Source: Prevotella sp. (GTDB lineage Bacteria > Bacteroidota > Bacteroidia > Bacteroidales > Bacteroidaceae). From it: a stretch of 6,905 nt of DNA. Positions 1-5,817 of this stretch are shown in pieces (the stretch's first letter is position 1; every line of letters begins with the position of its first letter). Under the pieces are notes generated by a model. That model saw only the letters and a list, made by a program, of their open reading frames with translations. It did no database searches and was not told the origin of the DNA. The position numbers were made by a program, and so were the translations under genes. The stretch is from contig JAJPZD010000009.1 of the NCBI GenBank assembly GCA_021204605.1, positions 1 through 6,905 on the forward strand, written 5' to 3'.

Positions 1-233
1 GATCAATAGTATATCTTACTGTTAAAATTCATTATCGTTCTAAACGTTTTTCTTAAATAAAAAGGAATATAACATCTATGGTAACTGCTTCCCGCAATCG
101 TGTGTGGAGATATTCTATAATGTAATAAAAAAAGCCTCTGCAATAAACAGCTAACCTGGAAACAAATGCAAAAAAACACCTCCAACAAATATATTTCCCT
201 AATTTTATGCCGTATTTTTAAAATTTTATAACT
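1..233. other. AT-rich region without a recognisable gene, upstream of the recombinase
   Basis: This stretch is strongly AT-rich and I find no credible coding region, tRNA, long inverted repeat or direct repeat in it. The only short forward reading frame with an upstream purine-rich stretch is a 15-codon frame at 78-125, which looks like chance. No perfect TAnnTTTG box is present on the plus strand. The nearest approximations are TATTTTTA at 213-220 and TAATTTTA at 200-207, each lacking the final G, so the recombinase promoter is uncertain. One perfect match faces left (186-193, minus strand) but has no upstream -33 TTTG and no gene downstream within the window. Confidence 0.6.
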
Positions 234-1160
234 ATGGAAAAGAAAAATGTTAGAGAAGTTGCAGTAGCTTGGAAAGAGGACAAAAAACACTACGTGAAAC
301 GTTCCACGTTCGCCTCTTACGCTCTGATTTTGGAAAATCACATTTTCCCTAAACTTGGGGATATCTGTGACCTGAGTGAGAAAACAGTCCAGGAATTCGT
401 ACTTTATGAACTCGGCAGGGGGTTGAGCAACAAAACCGTGAAAGACACCCTCATAGTGCTGAGAATGGTCATGAAATTCGGAGTGAAAAACGAGTGGATG
501 AACTATTACGACTGGGAAATAAAATACCCCTCTCACGAAAAGAAAAAAGAACTGGAGGTCTTGTCTATTGCACACCACAGGAAAATCATGGATTACATCA
601 AGAAAAATTTCACGTTCCGCAACCTTGGCGTCTATGTCAGCCTATGCGCCGGTCTGCGCATCGGGGAAATATGCGCACTTAAATGGAGCGATATCGACAT
701 CGACAGAGGTACAATATCGGTGAGCAGAACTATTGAGAGAATCTATATCATGGAGGATGGTAGAAAATATACCGAAGTGATTATCAATACTCCTAAAACA
801 CAAAACTCTTACCGTGAAATCCCTATCGTAAAAGACCTGTCAAATATCCTGAAACCCCTGAAACGTGTGGTTAATGACGATTATTATGTCCTCACAAACG
901 ATGTAAAACCCACAGAACCACGCACTTACCGCAACTACTACGGACGGTTGATGGACAAATTGGGAATACCACGACTGAAATACCACGGCCTGAGACACAG
1001 TTTCGCAACTCGCTGCATAGAAAGCAATTGCGACTACAAAACTGTCAGCGTGCTGTTGGGACACGCCAATATCACTACAACTCTCAACCTTTATGTTCAC
1101 CCGAACATGGAACAGAAAAAACGCTGCATCGACAAAATGTTCAAGGCGTTAGGAAAATAA
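234..1160 (+). CDS. Tyrosine recombinase / site-specific integrase (308 aa)
   Basis: The protein should cut and rejoin DNA at specific sites through a 3'-phosphotyrosine intermediate. Residues about 8-90 match an N-terminal SAM-like core-binding domain (VKRSTFASY, GLSNKTVKDTL). The catalytic domain follows from about 108. All six catalytic positions are visible: R142 in AGLRIGE, K188 in TPKTQNS, H251 and R254 in HGLRHSFATR, H277 in LLGHANI, and nucleophile Y287 in NLYVHP. The length is normal, so the gene looks functional. ATG 234 is the first possible start because an in-frame TAA lies at 219-221. The C-terminal style (YVHPNMEQKK) reminds me of integrases of Firmicutes integrative elements, from memory only, which would fit horizontal transfer. 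No excisionase, mobilisation or cargo gene is in the window, so it could be an element-end integrase, a DNA-inversion recombinase or a remnant. Family confidence is very high; biological role is unknown. Confidence 0.95.
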   Translation: MEKKNVREVAVAWKEDKKHYVKRSTFASYALILENHIFPKLGDICDLSEKTVQEFVLYELGRGLSNKTVKDTLIVLRMVMKFGVKNEWMNYYDWEIKYPSHEKKKELEVLSIAHHRKIMDYIKKNFTFRNLGVYVSLCAGLRIGEICALKWSDIDIDRGTISVSRTIERIYIMEDGRKYTEVIINTPKTQNSYREIPIVKDLSNILKPLKRVVNDDYYVLTNDVKPTEPRTYRNYYGRLMDKLGIPRLKYHGLRHSFATRCIESNCDYKTVSVLLGHANITTTLNLYVHPNMEQKKRCIDKMFKALGK

Positions 1161-1168
1161 TTGACAAA

Positions 1169-1200
1169 AAGCAGTATGTGCAAAAATGCACATACTGCTT
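1169..1200. terminator. Perfect 14-bp inverted repeat, probable bidirectional terminator between convergent genes
   Basis: The arms 1169-1182 (AAGCAGTATGTGCA) and 1187-1200 are exact reverse complements separated by a four-base AAAA loop. The hairpin starts 8 bp after the recombinase stop and 53 bp beyond the methyltransferase stop on the other strand. Read on the minus strand, the stem ends in a run of five T (through 1166), giving a standard intrinsic terminator for the methyltransferase. On the plus strand the following bases (ACCTTATATT) form a poorer T-tract. The alternative reading is a binding or crossover site for the adjacent recombinase, since such sites are also inverted repeats with short spacers. 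Confidence 0.7.
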
Positions 1201-1252
1201 ACCTTATATTCATAAATGACTCTCTGACAATTTTTCAAACAAAATAGAATTT

Positions 1253-2014
1253 CTAACTTTTATTTTTTAATCTCCTTCTGAACTCTGCACATATCACTGC
1301 CGTCGCTATCGCCACATTGAGGCTGTCTGCCTTGCAGCTTTCGTTGTAAGCTGGTATGAACAACTGCCTTGTCACTCTCGACATTATCTGCGGTGAAATG
1401 CCGCTCCCCTCGTTGCCCATTACGATAATGCCGGTTGACGATAGCCCCTGCCCGTATATATTCTGCCCGCTTAATGATGTGCCGTAAACCGGCGTGCCTG
1501 CCGCAAGACCGTCAAGCAGTTCTGCAAGATCTGTATAGATGATGTTCACGTGGGCAATACTCCCCATTGTAGCCTGTACCACCTTCGGATTGAACGCATC
1601 TGCCGTGTCCTCACTGCATATCAACGTGGTGATGCCAAACCAGTCGGCTACCCTGATGATTGTTCCAAGATTGCCGGGATCCTGAACCCTGTCAAGGGCT
1701 ATACTCAGTTGTTTGCTCAAAACCGCATTGTCAAGTACCGGGTGGGGAATGGAAAACAGCCCCATAACTTGCTGGGGATGCTGCAAAAAACTCAACTTAC
1801 GCAATTCCTCGTCGGTAACTATCACATCCTCTTGACGCGGAAGAATACCTCTCGTGTGGAACCACTCCTCCGTGCCAATCAGCCGGCTTGCGACCATCAC
1901 GCCCAACAGGTCATTCACGATTTTTGGCGTCTCTGCAACAAACACGCCCTCCTCAACGCGGCTCTTCTTGTGTTCCAACGAATGAATGTATTTGACAAGA
2001 TTTTTGCTTACCAT
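1253..2014 (-). CDS. TrmH/SpoU-family RNA 2'-O-methyltransferase (253 aa)
   Basis: This is a SPOUT-class enzyme expected to transfer a methyl group from S-adenosylmethionine to a ribose 2'-OH in rRNA or tRNA; the exact target nucleotide cannot be read from sequence. The N-terminal ~90 residues form the SpoU substrate-binding-type region (HKKSRVEEGVFVAE, near residues 15-28). The trefoil-knot catalytic domain follows with three motifs: motif 1 DPGNLGTIIR with N115 and catalytic R121, motif 2 MGNEGSG with E202, and motif 3 DSLNVAIA around N233. The frame is open upstream to a GTG at 2050 and an ATG at 2035, but I start at ATG 2014. MVSKNLVKYIHSLEHKK is the usual beginning of this family, and the GTG lies inside the probable -7 promoter box at 2050-2057. 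The gene converges on the recombinase and diverges from tamL. It is complete, and the terminator-like hairpin lies downstream. Confidence 0.93.
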   Translation of the reverse strand: MVSKNLVKYIHSLEHKKSRVEEGVFVAETPKIVNDLLGVMVASRLIGTEEWFHTRGILPRQEDVIVTDEELRKLSFLQHPQQVMGLFSIPHPVLDNAVLSKQLSIALDRVQDPGNLGTIIRVADWFGITTLICSEDTADAFNPKVVQATMGSIAHVNIIYTDLAELLDGLAAGTPVYGTSLSGQNIYGQGLSSTGIIVMGNEGSGISPQIMSRVTRQLFIPAYNESCKADSLNVAIATAVICAEFRRRLKNKS

Positions 2015-2049
2015 CAGACTTCGTCTTAATTTCATTTCACTATGCACCA

Positions 2050-2057
2050 CAAAAATA
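2050..2057 (-). promoter_or_regulatory. Bacteroidota-type -7 box for the RNA methyltransferase
   Basis: Read on the minus strand this is TATTTTTG, a perfect match to the TAnnTTTG -7 consensus of Bacteroidota promoters. It predicts a transcript starting near 2043 and a leader of about 30 nt before the ATG at 2014. No convincing -33 TTTG is seen at the expected 19-21 bp distance. Its position overlaps the GTG at 2050 and argues against that codon as a start. Confidence 0.55.
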
Positions 2058-2069
2058 CTGATTTTTTAT

Positions 2070-2077
2070 TATTTTTG
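2070..2077 (+). promoter_or_regulatory. Bacteroidota-type -7 box for tamL
   Basis: TATTTTTG is a perfect TAnnTTTG match, predicting transcription from about 2084 and a very short leader (about 14 nt) before ATG 2098. No -33 TTTG is seen at the expected spacing; that interval coincides with the opposing methyltransferase -7 box and start region. The two -7 boxes are only 12 bp apart on opposite strands, so the two promoters overlap physically. Confidence 0.55.
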
Positions 2078-2097
2078 CACATTGAAAATGACTTTTA

Positions 2098-4311
2098 ATG
2101 ATAAAACAAGCATTAAATATATCTTTTTTTCTTGTTGTCATACTCATATTGTCAAGTTGCTCGGCCTCTAAATTCATCCCTGAAGGTCAGTTTATGTTAG
2201 ACGATGTGGGGATAAATTCTGATACCAAAGCCATTCGCGCCAACCAGCTGGAGCCTTACATCCGGCAAAAAGGCAACTCCAAATGGTTCTCAGTACTGAA
2301 AGTGCCTTTGGGTACGTATGCCTTGGCAGGCAGGGACACCACTAAATGGATCAACCGCAAACTTCAAGACTGGGGCGAAAACCCTGTGCTGCTCGACACC
2401 CTGCAGGCCGACCTCACCTGCAATGATATCAGCAACGTGCTTCATGGCATGGGATATGTCAAGGCATACGTGGACTATGACATCGTTTTTGAGAAAAACA
2501 AAAAAGTGAAAATCTTCTACAACCTGCACACTGGCCCTCAATTCTACATTAAATCCATTTCCTACGACATTCAGGACAAGAAAATCGCTTCCATCCTCGA
2601 AAGTCCTAACGTGCCTCAGACTAAATTGCACAAAGGGATGTCATTCCAAGTAAACGCACTCGATGAGGAGCGCAAACGGATAAGCAACTATCTAAATGAC
2701 AATGGCTTTTTCGCTTTCAACAAAGACTTTATAACGTTCTCGGCTGATACGGTTAGCGGCAGCAACATGATCGACCTCACTCTTCACCTGCACAGATTCT
2801 ATAGAAACAAGGAAAGCGAAACCGACCACCAACAATATACCATCAACAATATATCTTACTCTGCTGGCGGTGGAAACAACAGAATCCCTTTGCGTAAGTC
2901 GGTGTTGCTGGAAAGCACCTTGTTCGAGACAGGCAATCTGTTCAGCGCAAGCAACCTGCAGAAAACTTACAATAAGTTCAGCAGACTGGGGGTTATAAAA
3001 TACACCAACATAAAATTCACCGAAGCCACTGACAGCAACCTGCTCAACTGCAACATCGAAATCAGTACCAACAAAACCAACAGCATTAGTTTTCAGCCAG
3101 AAGGCACCAACACTTCTGGAGACCTCGGCGCCGCATTATCAATCACCTACGAAAACAAAAATATCTTCAAGGGGGCTGAAACATTCAGCGTGAAACTTCG
3201 CGGAGCATTCGAAGCGATAACCGGACTGGAAGGCTACCAAAACCAAAACTACATGGAATACAGCCTTGAAACCACTCTGACATTCCCCCGCTTCATCATC
3301 CCTTTCCTGTCAAGAAACTATAAAAGACGGTCAACAGCGTCATCTGAACTCTCTGCAAGCTACAATATGCAAAACCGACCGGAATTCCACCGACGGTTGT
3401 TTGATGCGGGCTGGAGATACAAGTGGAGCAACTCGTCAAAACGCAAGACATTCAAGGTTGACTTGCTTGAACTCAACTATATCTACATGCCATGGATTTC
3501 CAACACCTTCAAAGAGGAGTATCTCGACAACTCTACCAGTAGAAACTCCATCCTGAAATATAATTATGAGGACTTGTTCATCATGAAATTCGGTTTCGGC
3601 ATGACCTACAACAACGGTAATGATGCGTATAAGATTAATGTGGAAACCTCCGGAAACCTGCTCGACGGATTGACAAACCTCTTCGGCAGCCAGGTAAACA
3701 GCGACGGGCAACACACATTAATTAATATTGCTTTCGCTCAATATGTCAAAGGGGATTTCGACTACACTCACCTGTTCCGCTTCACTCAACACAACAACCT
3801 CGCTTTCCACTTCGGCTTCGGCATCGCCTATCCGTATGGCAACAGTAAGGTGCTGCCCTTCGAAAAACGGTATTTCTCCGGCGGCGCCAACTCTGTAAGG
3901 GGCTGGAGCGTAAGAGGTCTCGGACCGGGTAAGTATAAGGGCTCCAACGGCTCTATCGACTTCATCAACCAAACGGGCGACCTGAAATTGGACATCAACC
4001 TTGAATGGCGCACCCTGCTGTTCTGGAAATTCTATGGCGCATTGTTCGCTGACGCCGGCAATATCTGGACTTTACGCTATTATGACGAACAACCAGGAGG
4101 ACAGTTTTGCATTACCGACTTCTATAAGCAAATCGCCGTGGCGTATGGTTTAGGTATCCGCCTCAACTTCGACTACTTCATCCTCCGCTTCGACATGGGA
4201 ATGAAAGCCATCAACCCGGCATACGACACTCAACAGGAGCATTACGCTATCTTCCACCCTGATTTCAGCCGTGACTTCACTTTCCATTTCGCCGTCGGCC
4301 TTCCTTTCTGA
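2098..4311 (+). CDS. tamL: TamL: outer-membrane lipoprotein of the BamA/TamA (Omp85) superfamily (737 aa)
   Basis: TamL is the Bacteroidota lipoprotein version of TamA, the outer-membrane part of the translocation and assembly module, which works with the periplasm-spanning protein TamB in envelope assembly. Residues 1-21 are a lipoprotein signal peptide: charged start (MIKQ), hydrophobic core (ISFFLVVILI), and lipobox LSSC with C21 as the lipidated residue. Residues about 25-330 should be POTRA repeats (three in this family). The C-terminal beta-barrel begins around 340 (LSITYENKNIFKGAETFS). The barrel carries the Omp85 loop-6 signature twice in close succession, VRG at 600-602 and again at 605-607, in SVRGWSVRGLGPG. 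The chain ends in an aromatic residue (AVGLPF), as expected for a barrel recognised by BamA. ATG 2098 is the first possible start because an in-frame TGA lies at 2089-2091. TamB is not encoded next to it: nqrA follows. An ordinary BamA is less likely because of the lipobox and the smaller POTRA region. Confidence 0.88.
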   Translation: MIKQALNISFFLVVILILSSCSASKFIPEGQFMLDDVGINSDTKAIRANQLEPYIRQKGNSKWFSVLKVPLGTYALAGRDTTKWINRKLQDWGENPVLLDTLQADLTCNDISNVLHGMGYVKAYVDYDIVFEKNKKVKIFYNLHTGPQFYIKSISYDIQDKKIASILESPNVPQTKLHKGMSFQVNALDEERKRISNYLNDNGFFAFNKDFITFSADTVSGSNMIDLTLHLHRFYRNKESETDHQQYTINNISYSAGGGNNRIPLRKSVLLESTLFETGNLFSASNLQKTYNKFSRLGVIKYTNIKFTEATDSNLLNCNIEISTNKTNSISFQPEGTNTSGDLGAALSITYENKNIFKGAETFSVKLRGAFEAITGLEGYQNQNYMEYSLETTLTFPRFIIPFLSRNYKRRSTASSELSASYNMQNRPEFHRRLFDAGWRYKWSNSSKRKTFKVDLLELNYIYMPWISNTFKEEYLDNSTSRNSILKYNYEDLFIMKFGFGMTYNNGNDAYKINVETSGNLLDGLTNLFGSQVNSDGQHTLINIAFAQYVKGDFDYTHLFRFTQHNNLAFHFGFGIAYPYGNSKVLPFEKRYFSGGANSVRGWSVRGLGPGKYKGSNGSIDFINQTGDLKLDINLEWRTLLFWKFYGALFADAGNIWTLRYYDEQPGGQFCITDFYKQIAVAYGLGIRLNFDYFILRFDMGMKAINPAYDTQQEHYAIFHPDFSRDFTFHFAVGLPF

Positions 4312-4349
4312 TTGCCATAACTGATACAATAATGGGAAAATTTTTTTTT
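4312..4349 (+). terminator. Weak hairpin plus T-tract after tamL, candidate terminator
   Basis: The arms TTGCCAT (4312-4318) and ATGGGAA (4332-4338) can pair over seven positions with one mismatch around a 13-nt loop. A run of nine T follows at 4341-4349. The stem is short and the loop long, so termination may be incomplete, but the placement immediately after the tamL stop codon and before the nqr promoter fits. Confidence 0.4.
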
Positions 4350-4370
4350 GGTCGATATATTTCGCTCAAA

Positions 4371-4403
4371 TTCGTATTTTTAAATCTTTTTTTACTACTT
4401 TTG
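4371..4403 (+). promoter_or_regulatory. Promoter of the nqr operon (Bacteroidota type)
   Basis: The -7 box TACTTTTG at 4396-4403 matches TAnnTTTG exactly. TTCG at 4371-4374 lies 21 bp upstream and resembles the -33 TTTG with one mismatch. The predicted transcript would begin near 4410 and leave about 37 nt of AT-rich leader before nqrA. No Shine-Dalgarno sequence is visible in the leader, which is usual for this phylum. No regulator-binding inverted repeat was recognised here. Confidence 0.6.
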
Positions 4404-4446
4404 CACCGCATTTTATTTTTCTAACGTCATACAGTAATTTAGTTTT

Positions 4447-5796
4447 ATGACAAAGGTTTTTAAGCTACACAAGGGTTTGGACATCCTCCTTAAAGGCAAG
4501 GCTGACAAGGTCAGAAAGCAAATCCCCTTTTCCGGAGAGGTAGCTCTGTCACCCGATTCTTTCCCTGGTATCGTTCCAAAAGTATTAGTCCGTGAGGGAC
4601 AACAGGTAAAGGCCGGCGATGCCTTGTTCGTCAACAAACAGCATCCTGAAATCGGTTTCTCCTCCCCAGTAAGCGGCACCGTAACTGCCATCGTCAGAGG
4701 ACAAAGAAGAAAGGTCCTTAATGTAATTGTTAAACCAGACGCTAAACAGCAGTCTGTCGATTTTGGTAAAAAGGTTGTTGCTGAAATGTCCTCTCAACAG
4801 GTCATTGATACTCTCTCTAAAGCTGGCCTCTTTGGCTACATCAACCAGTTGCCTTACGCCGTCTCCACCAACGCTGACGTGCTGCCTAAGGGCATCTTTA
4901 TCAGTGCGTTGCGCGACATGCCGCTCGCGGCTGACTTCGAGTATGAGCTGCAGGGCAACGAGAATGACTTCCAGACTGGCCTTACCGCTCTGTCGAAGAT
5001 TGCCAAGACGTATTTGGGCATCGGTCGGGAGCAGAGCTCTCAGTGCTTGCGCCAGGCAAAGGATGTGGAGGTCAACATCTTCGAGGGCAAATGTCCCGCC
5101 GGCAACGTAGGCGTGCAGGTAAACCATATCGCTCCTGTCTGCAAGGGCGAACTGGTGTGGACCGTTGACCCTTCGGCAGTTATCTTCTTCGGCCGTCTGT
5201 TCAATACAGGTAAGGTGGACTTGCACCGCACTATCGCAATCGTTGGCAGCGAGGTGAAGACTCCGGTTTATGCTGACGTAATAGTTGGTCAGAAAATCTC
5301 GACTTTGTTGGATGGCAACCTGACACATTCTGACGGCATCAGAATCATCAACGGAAACGTGCTCACTGGCAACAAGGCTAATATGGATGATTTCCTCGAC
5401 GCTCATGCCTCTGAGATTACTGTTATTCCTGAAGGCGACCACGCCAACGAGATGTTCGGTTGGATAATGCCTCGTCTCAACGAGTTCTCCGTAAGCAGGA
5501 GTTACCTCAGTTGGCTGATGAAAGGCAAGGAATATGTGCTTGACTCGCGTATAAAAGGCGGCGAGCGTCACATGATAATGAGCGGTGAATACGACAGGGT
5601 GTTCCCTATGGATATCTACCCTGAATATCTTATCAAGGCGATTATCACAGAGGACATCGACAAGATGGAGGCTCTCGGTATCTATGAGGTGGCGCCAGAG
5701 GACTTCGCTTTGGCTGAGTTCGTGGATTCTTCCAAATTGGAACTGCAGTCTATCGTCCGCAAGGGTCTTGACATGCTGAGAAAAGAGAATGCGTAA
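4447..5796 (+). CDS. nqrA: Na+-translocating NADH:quinone reductase subunit A (449 aa)
   Basis: NqrA is the cytoplasmic-side, cofactor-free subunit of the respiratory sodium pump Na+-NQR, which oxidises NADH, reduces quinone and exports Na+. It packs against NqrB and has been implicated in quinone binding. The start MTKVFKLHKGLDILLKGKA is typical of the family. Residues about 35-95 form a barrel-sandwich (biotinyl-lipoyl-like) domain with VREGQQVKAGD (48-58) and FSSPVSGTV (71-79). The central region contains CPAGNVGVQVNHI (up to 228). The C-terminal part has SGEYDRVFPMDI (379-390) and EDFALAEFVDSSK (418-430). Length is normal. ATG 4447 is the first start after an in-frame TAA at 4435-4437. 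nqrB follows after 21 bp in the same frame, so the two are almost certainly co-transcribed. The C-terminal segment lacks the cysteines I remember from proteobacterial NqrA (ALCTFVCP-like); this is probably lineage variation. Confidence 0.96.
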   Translation: MTKVFKLHKGLDILLKGKADKVRKQIPFSGEVALSPDSFPGIVPKVLVREGQQVKAGDALFVNKQHPEIGFSSPVSGTVTAIVRGQRRKVLNVIVKPDAKQQSVDFGKKVVAEMSSQQVIDTLSKAGLFGYINQLPYAVSTNADVLPKGIFISALRDMPLAADFEYELQGNENDFQTGLTALSKIAKTYLGIGREQSSQCLRQAKDVEVNIFEGKCPAGNVGVQVNHIAPVCKGELVWTVDPSAVIFFGRLFNTGKVDLHRTIAIVGSEVKTPVYADVIVGQKISTLLDGNLTHSDGIRIINGNVLTGNKANMDDFLDAHASEITVIPEGDHANEMFGWIMPRLNEFSVSRSYLSWLMKGKEYVLDSRIKGGERHMIMSGEYDRVFPMDIYPEYLIKAIITEDIDKMEALGIYEVAPEDFALAEFVDSSKLELQSIVRKGLDMLRKENA

Positions 5797-5817
5797 TATA
5801 ATAAAAGTTTTTTAGTC

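Noticed and set aside
78..125. 15-codon frame preceded by AAAAGGAAT, considered as a leader peptide
   Set aside because: It has no run of regulatory codons and no terminator/antiterminator pair before the recombinase; such frames are common by chance.
186..193. Perfect TAnnTTTG box on the minus strand, facing left
   Set aside because: There is no -33 element and no leftward gene within the window, and single matches are expected in AT-rich DNA.
3..578. 191-codon minus-strand frame overlapping the recombinase start
   Set aside because: Most of it is antisense to the clearly real recombinase gene, and the remainder is AT-rich noise without motifs.
2088..2171. ATG at 2088 starting a short frame overlapping the tamL start
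   Set aside because: The frame is a shifted reading of the tamL signal-peptide region and has no features of its own; the tamL frame has a clear signal peptide and lipobox.
2851..2860. Ten-base repeat ATATCTTACT shared with 11-20
   Set aside because: Around twenty chance 10-mer matches are expected in a window of this size, and nothing else in the surroundings is repeated.
4585..5571. 328-codon open frame on the minus strand opposite nqrA
   Set aside because: It lies wholly inside nqrA, shows no recognisable motifs, and is explained by nqrA codon bias leaving the complementary frame free of stops.
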